Positions 17,541 through 25,825 of a stretch of 64,000 bases of DNA are shown here, in pieces. Each line of letters starts with the position of its first letter. Positions within the stretch are counted from its first letter, which is position 1. The translations under genes were made by a program, and so were the position numbers. A model generated the notes under the pieces. That model saw nothing but the letters and a program-made list of their open reading frames with translations, did not search any database and was not told where the DNA came from. This DNA comes from Bacteroidia bacterium (lineage in GTDB: Bacteria; Bacteroidota; Bacteroidia; UKL13-3): the NCBI GenBank assembly GCA_021740845.1, contig JAIOYZ010000017.1:29566-93565 (forward strand), given 5' to 3'.

Positions 17541-18821
17541 ATGAAAGCAACAAGAAGAAATTTCATTAAAAAGGGTTCTGCCGCTTTGGTTGGAACAATG
17601 GCCTTCCCTAGTTTTATGGAGGAAATGCATGCCAATCCTTTGCCAGCCAATACAGGCAGCATTTCCTCTACCGACGAAACCTATTGGAAAATGGTTCGCC
17701 AGCAATTCCCCTTGTCTAAAGATTGGGCTTATTTAAACAATGGAACTCTTGGTCCTTCGCCTTATCCAGTTATTGAAGCAGTTAGAAAAGGCATGATGGA
17801 TGGCGATCAATTTGGTCATTACGGTGGTTGGGAAGATACCAGCGCTCGCTTGGCAAAATTTGTTGGTGCCGATGAAAATGAAATTGCCTTAACCCACAAT
17901 GTTACCGATGGAATTAACATTGCTTGTTGGGGTTTGCCTTTGAAAAAAGGCGATGAAGTTATAATGACAACCCACGAACATGTTGGCAATGCTTTCCCTT
18001 GGCTGAACCGACAAATGTTGCATGGCATTGTGATAAAAGTTTTCACCCCTGCCAACACTGCTGCCGAAACTTTGGAAAGGGTAAAAGCACTTTATACAAA
18101 GAAAACAAGAGCCATTGCAGTTCCTCATATTCCGTGTACTCAAGGTCAGGTTTTGCCGGCCAAAGAAATTTGCACTTGGGCCAAAGAAAAAAATCTATTT
18201 GCTTTTATAGATGGTGCTCATGGACCTGGGATGTTAGAACTAAACCTACACGATATGGGTTGCGATGCCTATGCCTCGTGCAGTCATAAATGGATGTTAG
18301 GACCAAAAGGCACAGGATTTTTGTATGTGCGCAAAGATTTTCAAAACACACTCCAAACTTATTTTGTAGGCGGTGGCAGCGATAATGCCAAATGGAATAT
18401 GGCTAGCACACCCATAGAAACTGGCACTTATGCAGATACTGCACATCGGTATTTTGGCGGCACACAATCTACTGGTTTGTACAAGGGAGTAGTTGCTTCC
18501 ATAGATTTTTTAGAGAATATAGGCATGCAAAACATCTACAATAGAATCATGCATTTGTCTACTTACTCGCAAGAACAATTGTTGAGTTTTGGCGATAAAG
18601 TTGAATTGATTACTCCTACAGAAATCATCTCCAGAGGTGGAGTAAATGGATTTAGAATTCGTGGTGTAGATTTCAATAAATTCTTTAGCAAATGCATGGA
18701 AAATAAGGTTCGCATTCGTTCGGTTCAAGAAAATGGACTGAACTCTTTGCGCATGTCGACTCATATTTACAATAGCACAGAAGATATTGATCGCTTGATG
18801 GAATTGATAAAAAAAGCCTAG
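17541..18821 (+). CDS. Class V aminotransferase with Tat-type signal
   Basis: This is a PLP enzyme of the aminotransferase V / cysteine desulfurase-like fold. The 426-aa protein begins MKATRRNFIKKGSAALVG, a twin-arginine signal, suggesting export of the folded, cofactor-loaded enzyme. Motifs include HNVTDGINIA (about residues 118-127), DGAHGPGM around 225 (Asp binding the PLP ring nitrogen) and SCSHKWMLGPKGTG around 245 with the Schiff-base Lys. The last resembles isopenicillin-N epimerase-type members. I start at the ATG at 17541; a GTG two codons earlier is possible. The substrate is unknown. It ends facing the TrpF-like gene. Confidence 0.85.
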   Translation: MKATRRNFIKKGSAALVGTMAFPSFMEEMHANPLPANTGSISSTDETYWKMVRQQFPLSKDWAYLNNGTLGPSPYPVIEAVRKGMMDGDQFGHYGGWEDTSARLAKFVGADENEIALTHNVTDGINIACWGLPLKKGDEVIMTTHEHVGNAFPWLNRQMLHGIVIKVFTPANTAAETLERVKALYTKKTRAIAVPHIPCTQGQVLPAKEICTWAKEKNLFAFIDGAHGPGMLELNLHDMGCDAYASCSHKWMLGPKGTGFLYVRKDFQNTLQTYFVGGGSDNAKWNMASTPIETGTYADTAHRYFGGTQSTGLYKGVVASIDFLENIGMQNIYNRIMHLSTYSQEQLLSFGDKVELITPTEIISRGGVNGFRIRGVDFNKFFSKCMENKVRIRSVQENGLNSLRMSTHIYNSTEDIDRLMELIKKA

Positions 18822-18840
18822 GAGTAAAAATCAAAAATTT

Positions 18841-18853
18841 GGTTCAAACCGAA
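18841..18853 (+). repeat. Dispersed word GGTTCAAACCGAA
   Basis: This exact 13-mer sits in the 46-bp convergent gap between the aminotransferase and the TrpF-like gene. No separate hairpin terminator is visible there. Confidence 0.85.
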
Positions 18854-18867
18854 ACTTTTTAAATACC

Positions 18868-19482
18868 TTAATTTTGAACTTCTAAAAGCTCCAAAAGATT
18901 GTAAAGGTCATCGTATTCTTTCATGCCTGTTTTTTCTTCAGAACCCGCAGAAAGCACAATTGCGTACGGTTTAAAGAATTCAACTACCTCTTTAATGGTA
19001 TCTGTATCAGTGGGTAAATTCCAAATAATTTTATAGTCGGCAATAGCAATTTTTAATTCGGTTTGAACCAAAGCCCAATTAAGAGTTCCATTGAGTTGAA
19101 ATGCATCCACAAATGGATCATAAGCTTGAAATTCGATGGCCATTTTATCGAAACTCAATTCGTCGAGATTTACCATTTTGATAATGGGTTTTCCTATTTG
19201 CGGCAATTCATCAGGCAGAAGTTGGTTGTTTAATCCCACTACATCTACGTTTAGCAATTCGCTCATTTCGGTGATTTCTTCCAAGGATTGATTTCCAAAT
19301 TCACCCACCACATAAGAACCTGTTGTCCATTCAATCATTTCTTTAGCCTTAATGGGCAAAACAAAATCAGCAGAGTTTGGGTCAAAACAAAAACCCATAT
19401 ATTCTATGCCTGCTGCAGCTGCAAAACGCGCATCAGATAAATTGGTTATAGGACTTAATTTGAGTTTGCTTAGGTACGCCAT
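18868..19482 (-). CDS. TrpF-like (phosphoribosylanthranilate isomerase-fold) protein lacking catalytic residues
   Basis: This is about 204 aa from the ATG at 19482 (MAYLSKLK). The sequence LSPITNLSDARFAAAAGIEY copies the TrpF opening, where functional enzymes read KICGITN...DA..A...GAD. A C-terminal SAGSEEKTGMKEY matches the phosphate-binding region. The catalytic Cys of KICG is replaced (KLSP), and the catalytic Asp of the LLLDS segment is replaced in FQLNGT. It is therefore probably not an isomerase in tryptophan synthesis. No other trp gene is nearby. The internal VQTE codons at about 19058-19072 contain a dispersed-word copy. A longer start at 19533 would add an unconvincing extension. 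Confidence 0.7.
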   Translation of the reverse strand: MAYLSKLKLSPITNLSDARFAAAAGIEYMGFCFDPNSADFVLPIKAKEMIEWTTGSYVVGEFGNQSLEEITEMSELLNVDVVGLNNQLLPDELPQIGKPIIKMVNLDELSFDKMAIEFQAYDPFVDAFQLNGTLNWALVQTELKIAIADYKIIWNLPTDTDTIKEVVEFFKPYAIVLSAGSEEKTGMKEYDDLYNLLELLEVQN

Positions 19483-19636
19483 ATGAAAATAATTACACCA
19501 GAAATTTAGTTTATTCAGTTTTAGTGATGGCATTTTCTGCCAAATCCAGCGGCGAAACTAATCAAACTTCTCTCAAAAATGGAATATTTATGGGCAGGAT
19601 TTTTAGGAAGAAAGTTGAAAGACGGAGAATGCGTTT

Positions 19637-20143
19637 TTATCTTTTTTTATAAACTGGCACATTGCTGCAAGCCTCGCCGTACATAATGCTTTTGGCAAAA
19701 GGCTGCAAACCAGCTGTAATCTCAACATATGCATTCACTGGAACTGGTAAATCTCCACATCCTTTTATAATTACCCGAGCATCTTGATATTGGGCAAAAT
19801 CTATTTTAGAAATAGCTTCGTGGTACAATAACTCATGTATTTGTTGGGTTGAACCAAAGAAATATTTTTTGGCAAAGGGCTGAACCGAAACACCAAGCAA
19901 CATATACGCCCAAGTAGGAATAATGGCATCTACAGAACAAGTAAAGCACACAATTTTATCTGTAAATTCAGACCAATCATAGTTCTTTACTTGCTCTCTA
20001 AAATCTTTTTCTCTGAGTATTATTTCTCTAAACAGCCAAGGCCTAATATCAAACGAAACCAATTCTGATTTCTCAAAATAATCTGCCAAATCAAGAGTAA
20101 TTAAACCCGAGTTAGCAACTCTATTTTCTATTAGTTCCTCCAT
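19637..20143 (-). CDS. DUF2480 family-like protein
   Basis: This 168-aa soluble protein of unknown function matches my memory of DUF2480, a family largely confined to Bacteroidota, in length and in segments such as DIRPWLFREIILREKDFR (about residues 32-49) and the C-terminal KGCGDLPVPVNAYVEIT. It has conserved Cys in IVCFTCSVDAIIP and KGCGD and could bind a metal, but that is inference. Its ATG overlaps the stop codon of the upstream lipoprotein gene by one base (TAATG), so translation is probably coupled. No signal peptide. Confidence 0.65.
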   Translation of the reverse strand: MEELIENRVANSGLITLDLADYFEKSELVSFDIRPWLFREIILREKDFREQVKNYDWSEFTDKIVCFTCSVDAIIPTWAYMLLGVSVQPFAKKYFFGSTQQIHELLYHEAISKIDFAQYQDARVIIKGCGDLPVPVNAYVEITAGLQPFAKSIMYGEACSNVPVYKKR

Positions 20144-20529
20144 TATTGCAAATACACATTTCTTACAATGGTTCTTTTACTTAATATCTGAACCAAACTG
20201 GTATCTCTCTTCAAATTAGATTCGGAAACGATATAATAATTGCCTTGCAAAAGATAACCAAAATCTGCTTCACCAGAGGTATTGGTTCTTTGAAATAGCA
20301 AATACAAATTCCTTTGAATGTCTTCGTAATTGGTATATAAATACACATTGGCATTTGTAATTCTGTTGCCAGTTACATAATCGAAAGTATTTACATACAA
20401 ACGTCCATTAAACTCAGAACTATCAATACTTACAATATTAGCTCCAGTATCTGCCGGTGTAACAGTACTTTTAGAACAAGCTGCAAACAATGCTGCAACA
20501 AGTAAAACAAACGCAAACGACTTTTTCAT
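20143..20529 (-). CDS. Lipoprotein with carboxypeptidase-regulatory-like fold, unknown function
   Basis: This 128-aa protein has a lipoprotein signal MKKSFAFVLLVAALFAAC with the modified Cys at residue 18, followed by a Ser/Thr-rich linker. The rest (about residues 40-125) reads as alternating beta strands: GRLYVNTFDYVTGNRITNA, then VYLYTNYED and YLLQGNYYIV. This resembles the small beta-sandwich CarboxypepD_reg/Ig-like repeat that begins with a V-x-D-x-x-T-G-x-x-I-x-x-A pattern. It is probably anchored in the outer membrane. It overlaps the DUF2480-like gene by one base and follows pyk on the same strand, 40 bp away. Confidence 0.65.
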   Translation of the reverse strand: MKKSFAFVLLVAALFAACSKSTVTPADTGANIVSIDSSEFNGRLYVNTFDYVTGNRITNANVYLYTNYEDIQRNLYLLFQRTNTSGEADFGYLLQGNYYIVSESNLKRDTSLVQILSKRTIVRNVYLQ

Positions 20530-20569
20530 ACCTATTTTATTTATTCTCGCTAAAAATCAATAACCGTGC

Positions 20570-22006
20570 CTATTCTATTTCGCTTATCTTAACGGCATTG
20601 GTTCTCGACCTATTAATAATAGGCATACTCGCAGTATTAATTACAATATCACCAGATTTTACTAAACCCATTTCTTTTAATTGGTCGTTTACATCTTGGA
20701 TAGAAGAATCGGTGCTATCAAAACCTCTGTATAAAAATCCTCTCACACCCCAAACCAAACTCATTGTTTTTAATAAACGAGGGTTTGTTGTAAAAATAAA
20801 AATAGGAGATTTAGGACGGTAAGAAGAAAGTCTATAAGCAGAATAACCAGAGAAAGTCATGCCCACTACAGCCGAAGCTTTTAAGTGATCTGAAATTCTT
20901 ACAGCGGTAAACAAAATTTCGTCGGAGATAAATGTTGGAGAATTATCATCAGGTCTTTTGCCTTTAAAATAAGGTGCATTTGTTTTTTGTTCTACCTGGG
21001 CAATGGTTTTTTGCATAGCACGTACGCACAATTGAGGGAAAGCACCCACAGAAGTTTCAGCACTTAGCATTACGGCATCTGCTCCATCCATTACTGCATT
21101 GGCCACATCGTTCACTTCCGCACGCGTTGGAACTGCGCTAGTAATCATGCTTTCCATCATTTGGGTTGCAATAATTACAGGCTTAGAAGCCTCTATACAT
21201 TTTTTAACAATAGTTTTTTGCAAAACAGGCACTTGCTCCATAGGCATTTCTACGCCTAAATCGCCACGAGCAACCATAATACCATCCGAAACTTGTATGA
21301 TTCTATCAATATTTACAATGGCTTCTGGCTTTTCTATTTTGGCAATTACCCTTGGTTTCCATTCATTGAGTTCGATGATATTCTTAATAAAAATCACATC
21401 GTCGGCATTTCTTACAAAACTCAAGGCCACCCATTCCACTTTTTGTTCAAGTCCAAACTTCAAATCATCTAAGTCTTTTTGAGTCATGGAAGGAATAGAC
21501 ATTTTGGTATTGGGAAGATTGAAACCTTTTTTGTTAGTTAAAAAGCCGCCTACAATAATTTCTGCCTTGATAAGATTTTTGCGGTTAGTTTCTAAAACTC
21601 GCAACTCCAATTTTCCATCGTCTAATAAAATGCGTTCACCTTTATTGACGTCTTTAGGAAGATTTTCAAAATTTACATAAATCTTTTCTGCGGTACCAAT
21701 CATTTTCTCGGTGGTAACTTCAATGGTAGAACCAGTTTTCAGTTCAATTTTTCCATTTTCCATTTCACCAACACGCAATTTAGGCCCTTGCAAATCGAGG
21801 AGCATGCACACATTGGTACCCATTTCCTCATTTAGTTTATTGATATTATCGATAACCACTTTGTGATCGTCGTAAGAACCATGTGAAAAATTGAGTCGAC
21901 AAACATCAACTCCCTCTTTTACAATTGATTTAAGATTTTCGTAACTGCTAGTTGCCGGCCCAATGGTGGCAATAATTTTTGTTCTGTTAAAATTTAATTC
22001 ACTCAT
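20570..22006 (-). CDS. pyk: Pyruvate kinase
   Basis: Pyruvate kinase turns phosphoenolpyruvate and ADP into pyruvate and ATP, the last step of glycolysis. The 478-aa protein shows the N-terminal TKIIATIGPATSS, the substrate region CRLNFSHG, the metal-binding MVARGDLGVEMP (about residues 245-256), VPVLQKTIVKKC and the C-terminal domain with GYSAYRLSSYRP. Length and motifs are normal. It starts 3 bp after the stop codon of the IPExxxVDY gene, a conserved pairing in Bacteroidota, and is divergent from acpP-fabF-rnc. Confidence 0.97.
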   Translation of the reverse strand: MSELNFNRTKIIATIGPATSSYENLKSIVKEGVDVCRLNFSHGSYDDHKVVIDNINKLNEEMGTNVCMLLDLQGPKLRVGEMENGKIELKTGSTIEVTTEKMIGTAEKIYVNFENLPKDVNKGERILLDDGKLELRVLETNRKNLIKAEIIVGGFLTNKKGFNLPNTKMSIPSMTQKDLDDLKFGLEQKVEWVALSFVRNADDVIFIKNIIELNEWKPRVIAKIEKPEAIVNIDRIIQVSDGIMVARGDLGVEMPMEQVPVLQKTIVKKCIEASKPVIIATQMMESMITSAVPTRAEVNDVANAVMDGADAVMLSAETSVGAFPQLCVRAMQKTIAQVEQKTNAPYFKGKRPDDNSPTFISDEILFTAVRISDHLKASAVVGMTFSGYSAYRLSSYRPKSPIFIFTTNPRLLKTMSLVWGVRGFLYRGFDSTDSSIQDVNDQLKEMGLVKSGDIVINTASMPIINRSRTNAVKISEIE

Positions 22007-22009
22007 TTA

Positions 22010-22435
22010 TTATATGATCCAACTTATTTTGGATTTCACTTTTTCGTTTTCAATAGATGCAATTAATTGCACTCCTTCTAATTGTCTGCCCTTTTTGATG
22101 AAGGCGGCGGAATCAAAAAATTCCAAGCCACCTCTTACAATTAACAAATAATCAAATTGTTTGAGTTCTGGAAACAACCTCAAACCAAACTCTTTATTAG
22201 CTAACAAGGAGAAATCCAAATGGTTTTCCTCATCTTGAAAGGTAAATCTTGAAAACCCTATTTCCGATTTTGGGTTAAAATCTGGCAACCTCAGGTCGGC
22301 AACACGCTCAAAATCTAAACCAACAATTTGGTTCAAAAAGAAAACCAACTTGCTAGCTTTATGAGCGCTAACTAGGCCAAAAAGGTGGAAGCTCAAATCT
22401 TCTTCAACTTCGAGTTGTAGTTTTTTCAAGCCCAC
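22010..22435 (-). CDS. IPExxxVDY family protein
   Basis: This small protein (141 aa) of unknown function is found in Bacteroidota next to pyk and acpP, exactly the position here. The family is named for a short motif. This member has a degenerate version, FPELKQFDY (about residues 88-96), with Phe in place of Ile and Val. No signal peptide or membrane helix is present. The start at 22435 is a GTG followed by GLKKLQLE; no nearby ATG gives a comparable length. It reads into pyk with a 3-bp gap. Confidence 0.75.
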   Translation of the reverse strand: MGLKKLQLEVEEDLSFHLFGLVSAHKASKLVFFLNQIVGLDFERVADLRLPDFNPKSEIGFSRFTFQDEENHLDFSLLANKEFGLRLFPELKQFDYLLIVRGGLEFFDSAAFIKKGRQLEGVQLIASIENEKVKSKISWII

Positions 22436-22557
22436 AAATTACTATTTTTTGAACCAAAACTCTATTATGGTTGAAATAATTTAACAAAGAAAACCAAACG
22501 AATAGGGCTTAAAATTTATCTTAAAAGTAAAACTTGCTTTTTATTTCCAAAAAGTAG

Positions 22558-22574
22558 TTTATTTGCAACATATT
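22558..22574 (+). promoter_or_regulatory. Promoter-like 17-mer upstream of acpP, shared with manC
   Basis: The string TTTATTTGCAACATATT lies 14 bp before the acpP ATG and recurs identically at 43925-43941, 36 bp before manC. The TTTATTTG part resembles the -7 box TAnnTTTG (seven of eight). A TTG about 23 bp upstream could be a -33 element. Confidence 0.45.
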
Positions 22575-22587
22575 AAACCTTAAGAAA

Positions 22588-22827
22588 ATGTCAGATATCA
22601 GAGGAAGAGTTAAGAACATTATTATGGACAAGCTTGGAGTTGAAGAAAGTGAAATCAACGACGAAGCTAGTTTTACCAACGATTTAGGTGCCGATTCATT
22701 AGACACTGTAGAATTAATTATGGAATTTGAAAAAGAATTCAATATTGCAATTCCAGATGATCAAGCTGAGAAAATTGGCACTGTAGGACAAGCTGTTACC
22801 TACATCGAACAAAATGTAAAAAGCTAA
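22588..22827 (+). CDS. acpP: Acyl carrier protein
   Basis: AcpP carries growing fatty-acyl chains on a phosphopantetheine arm. This 79-aa acidic protein has the canonical attachment site GADSLDTVE with Ser37. The surrounding helix II ([17 protein letters not shown]) is the recognition helix for partner enzymes. It stands first in an acpP-fabF-rnc operon, with fabF beginning 24 bp after its stop. The arrangement is standard in the phylum. Confidence 0.97.
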   Translation: MSDIRGRVKNIIMDKLGVEESEINDEASFTNDLGADSLDTVELIMEFEKEFNIAIPDDQAEKIGTVGQAVTYIEQNVKS

Positions 22828-22851
22828 TTAGGCTAAATTAATTTATTGCCT

Positions 22852-24102
22852 ATGCTTTCCCGCAGAGTAGTAGTTACTGGATTGGGCGCTTTAACGCCAA
22901 TCGGAAACACTTTACAAGACTATTGGGATGGATTATCAAATGGGGTTAGTGGCTCAGCGCTCACTACCCAATTTGATACTTCCAAATTCAAAACCCGTTT
23001 TTCTTGTGAAGTTAAAGGTTTCGATGCCACCGCTTTTATTGATAGAAAAGAGGCCCGTAGAATGGACCGTTTTACTCAGTTTGCCATTGTGACATCTGAT
23101 GAAGCGATAAAAGATGCAGGTTTAGATGATTCTATCGACAAAGACCGCGTGGGTGTAATTTGGGGTACCGGAATTGGAGGCTTGCACACTTTCTTAAATG
23201 AAGTAACTGCATTTGCCAAAGGTGATGGAACACCACGTTTCAGTCCATTCTTTATTCCCATGATGATTGGGGATATCTCTGCTGGCTTAATATCCATTCG
23301 TCATGGATATAGAGGACCAAACTTTGTAACTGTTGCTGCTTGTGCTTCTTCAAGTAATGCCATTGCCGATGCCTTTAATTATATCCGTTTAAATAAAGCA
23401 GATATTATTGTAACTGGAGGTTCTGAAGCATGTGTGAACGAGGCTGCAATTGGTGGTTTCAATGCTATGAAGGCCTTAAGTGAAAGAAACGACGATCCTT
23501 CTACAGCTTCCAGACCATTCGATTTAGATCGCGATGGATTTGTTTTGGGAGAAGGTGGTGGAGCACTTATTCTTGAAGAATATGAGCATGCAAAAGCTCG
23601 TGGTGCAAAAATATATTGCGAAATTATGGGTTGCGGTTTATCTGCTGATGCCTATCACATGACAGCTCCACATCCTGATGGATTGGGTGCAAAAAAGGTG
23701 ATGGAATATGCTTTGCAAGATGCCGGAATGAAACCCGAAGACATCGATTACGTAAACGTTCATGGAACTTCAACTCCTTTGGGTGATCCTCAAGAGATAA
23801 AAGCTATCCTTTCCGTTTTTGGTGATCATGCTTTTGATATGAACATCAGTTCAACCAAATCAATGACTGGCCATCTTTTAGGTGGAGCCGGTGCCATTGA
23901 AACAATTGCCTGTATTTTGGCAATACACAAAGGAATCATTCCTCCAACTATCAATCATTTTACTGATGATCCTGCTTTTGATCCACGTTTGAACCTAACC
24001 TTTAACAAGGCTCAACACCGTGAAGTTAATGCAGCTATCAGCAATACCTTTGGTTTTGGTGGCCACAATGCCTCTGTGATTGTGAAAAAATTTGCCGAAT
24101 AA
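22852..24102 (+). CDS. fabF: 3-oxoacyl-ACP synthase II
   Basis: FabF condenses malonyl-ACP with an acyl-ACP to extend fatty acids. The 416-aa protein carries the Cys-His-His triad of elongating ketosynthases: Cys in VAACASSSNAI (about residue 162), His in NVHGTSTPLGD (about 302) and His in SMTGHLLGGAGA (about 340). The start is the ATG at 22852, giving MLSRRVVVTGLG; a TTG two codons upstream is unnecessary. It lies between acpP and rnc in one operon. The length is usual. Confidence 0.97.
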   Translation: MLSRRVVVTGLGALTPIGNTLQDYWDGLSNGVSGSALTTQFDTSKFKTRFSCEVKGFDATAFIDRKEARRMDRFTQFAIVTSDEAIKDAGLDDSIDKDRVGVIWGTGIGGLHTFLNEVTAFAKGDGTPRFSPFFIPMMIGDISAGLISIRHGYRGPNFVTVAACASSSNAIADAFNYIRLNKADIIVTGGSEACVNEAAIGGFNAMKALSERNDDPSTASRPFDLDRDGFVLGEGGGALILEEYEHAKARGAKIYCEIMGCGLSADAYHMTAPHPDGLGAKKVMEYALQDAGMKPEDIDYVNVHGTSTPLGDPQEIKAILSVFGDHAFDMNISSTKSMTGHLLGGAGAIETIACILAIHKGIIPPTINHFTDDPAFDPRLNLTFNKAQHREVNAAISNTFGFGGHNASVIVKKFAE

Positions 24103-24105
24103 GTT

Positions 24106-24852
24106 TTGCTTAGAGGTTTACTCACACATTTAAAGCCGAGAACATCGGATCAACGAAAATTCGCGCTAAAAATTAAAGGCATAACAGGGTATTTACCATC
24201 CAGTTTAAAACCTTACGAACAAGCACTTCGTCACCATTCTGTTTCTAGAACCATACACCATACAGGTTCTAAAGATAGCAATGAGCGACTTGAATTCTTG
24301 GGCGATGCCATGCTAAATTCTATTGTAGCAGAATTTCTTTTTAAGAAATACCCGTTTAAAGACGAAGGTTTCCTAACACAATTGCGTTCTAAAATTGTGA
24401 GCAGAGAAAGTTTAAATGAATTGGCAATAAAAATTCATTTGAACTTATTGGTAGAATACGACCGCAAAGCTTTACAGAATATCAATCTTAGAAATAGCAT
24501 TTTTGGAAATGCGTTAGAAGCCTTTTTAGGTGCAGTCTTTTTAGACCGTGGATTTGATGGTTGCAAAAAGTTTATTGTAGATAATTTGTTGCGTTTCCAT
24601 ATTGATGTTGACAAGCTGCAAACTACCGAAAGCAATTTTAAAGGCAGGTTAATAGAATACGCACAAAAGAACAATAAGCCTATTGAATTTGAGGTGGAGG
24701 AAATTCAGGATGGTAAAAATAAGATTTACCAAATTACTGTCAAATACGCTGGAGAGGTAAAGGGAAAAGCCCAACATACCAATAAGAAAAAAGCCGAACA
24801 AATGGCCGCGCAAAAGACCTTTGAGATAATGGAAATTAGTTTAGAAGGTTAG
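24106..24852 (+). CDS. rnc: Ribonuclease III
   Basis: RNase III cleaves double-stranded RNA in rRNA processing and mRNA decay. The signature helix NERLEFLGDAML (about residues 63-74) holds the catalytic Glu and Asp, and the second metal-binding cluster is FGNALEAFLGAVFLD (about 130-144). A double-stranded RNA-binding domain follows (about 172-246), ending in KKKAEQMAAQKTFE. No ATG occurs before the signature helix. The most plausible start is the TTG at 24106, 3 bp after the fabF stop, which suggests translational coupling. Its length of about 248 aa is normal. Confidence 0.94.
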   Translation: MLRGLLTHLKPRTSDQRKFALKIKGITGYLPSSLKPYEQALRHHSVSRTIHHTGSKDSNERLEFLGDAMLNSIVAEFLFKKYPFKDEGFLTQLRSKIVSRESLNELAIKIHLNLLVEYDRKALQNINLRNSIFGNALEAFLGAVFLDRGFDGCKKFIVDNLLRFHIDVDKLQTTESNFKGRLIEYAQKNNKPIEFEVEEIQDGKNKIYQITVKYAGEVKGKAQHTNKKKAEQMAAQKTFEIMEISLEG

Positions 24853-24907
24853 GGAATAATCCTTATCAAGTTTTCATTTTCAATCTTGGTTATTCAATAT
24901 TTAATTG

Positions 24908-24920
24908 GGTTCAAACCGAA
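24908..24920 (+). repeat. Dispersed word GGTTCAAACCGAA
   Basis: This exact 13-mer lies in the 76-bp convergent gap between rnc and the higA-type gene. Confidence 0.85.
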
Positions 24921-24928
24921 AAACTTCT

Positions 24929-25285
24929 TTAATACTCTTGAACCAATACATCTGTAGAAATATTTAAGGAAGTATGAATTCTACGAATCATTTCTAAAGT
25001 AAGTTTTCTCTTTTTATTTAGTATCTCACTTACTCTTCCTTTAAACCCAATAATATTTTCTAAATCACGCTGGTTATAACCCAATTGCTCCATCCTAAAC
25101 TTTATGGCCTCTATTGGATCAGGCGATTCAATTGGATATTTTTCGTCTTCATATTTTTCTATGAGAAGCGCTAGAATTTCCAATTCATCCCCTTCAGGAG
25201 TATTCATTCGAGCATCAAAAATTTCCTCCAAACGAGCAAGGGCTTGCTTATAATCTTTTGCAGTTCTAATTGGTTTAATATTCAT
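24929..25285 (-). CDS. higA: HigA-type antitoxin (XRE-family DNA-binding)
   Basis: This is a protein of about 118 aa from the ATG at 25285 (MNIKPIRTAKDY). An N-terminal helical part carries a Glu-rich segment. It is followed by a helix-turn-helix domain with GYNQRDLENIIGFKGRVSEILNKK in register with HigA-type antitoxins, which usually read LTQ.DL....G....VSE.LN. It should neutralise the upstream toxin and repress its own operon. It starts 19 bp after the toxin stop. The toxin-first gene order is typical of higBA. An upstream in-frame extension overlaps the toxin gene and is unlikely. Confidence 0.85.
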   Translation of the reverse strand: MNIKPIRTAKDYKQALARLEEIFDARMNTPEGDELEILALLIEKYEDEKYPIESPDPIEAIKFRMEQLGYNQRDLENIIGFKGRVSEILNKKRKLTLEMIRRIHTSLNISTDVLVQEY

Positions 25286-25304
25286 AATCGTTCTTTTTAT
25301 TCCA

Positions 25305-25598
25305 TTAAATTGTTTCGGCATCAATTGCATCATAATCTGCATGCGTACCTATAAATCTTATCCAAACCATTCCAAATCGATAATTAATCTTTACTATTAA
25401 TCGGTAATTATTTCCTTTAATATTAAAAACAACACGGTTATCTCCTAAAATGCTAGCAATTGGATAATCTCTTTTTATATCAATTGGAGTTTTCCAAACT
25501 GCGCTGAGAGCCTCCTCATACCAGGCCTTCAATTGTTGCTCACAATCGTTGTGCTTTTCCCAAAATTCTCTCAAGGTTTTCTTTGCAATAACTCTCAA
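25305..25598 (-). CDS. higB: HigB-type mRNA interferase toxin
   Basis: This RelE-superfamily toxin cleaves mRNA in the ribosome. The 98-aa reading frame from a TTG at 25598 begins LRVIAKKTLREFWEKH. The family N-terminus reads M-R-V-I-x-K-x-T-L-x-x-F-W, so this is the right start even though it is not ATG. Further hallmarks are LKAWYEEAL, ASILGDNRVVFNIKGNNYRL and the C-terminal FIGTHADYDAID. A further TTG at 25649 lies inside the operator palindrome, upstream of the likely transcription start, and is rejected. Confidence 0.85.
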   Translation of the reverse strand: MRVIAKKTLREFWEKHNDCEQQLKAWYEEALSAVWKTPIDIKRDYPIASILGDNRVVFNIKGNNYRLIVKINYRFGMVWIRFIGTHADYDAIDAETI

Positions 25599-25615
25599 TG
25601 TTCTAAATTTGGTTA

Positions 25616-25623
25616 CAAATATA
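25616..25623 (-). promoter_or_regulatory. Promoter -7 box (TATATTTG) of higBA
   Basis: This is a perfect match to TAnnTTTG on the minus strand. Transcription should begin a few bases downstream, leaving a leader of only about 10-15 nt before the TTG start of higB. Confidence 0.6.
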
Positions 25624-25630
25624 AAATAAA

Positions 25631-25647
25631 GTTCCCGTAACGGGAAC
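25631..25647. promoter_or_regulatory. Perfect 17-bp operator palindrome of higBA
   Basis: The sequence GTTCCCG-TAA-CGGGAAC is a perfect inverted repeat (7-bp arms, 3-bp spacer). It lies just upstream of the -7 box, where the -33 element would be. A HigA or HigBA complex bound here would block RNA polymerase, giving autoregulation. Confidence 0.75.
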
Positions 25648-25825
25648 AAATATTAATAATTTAGAAATTATTAATGGATTTGATTCCATAAAAAATAATC
25701 TTTTGCAATTAGGATTCACTAATTTAGGCTTTAGAGAAAAGCATCTTCACAGAATTTTCTATTCCTCTCAACTACCCTTTCTTTCCCAAATTTTCATTAA
25801 CCTTGTGGGCAATTAATTCACCTCC

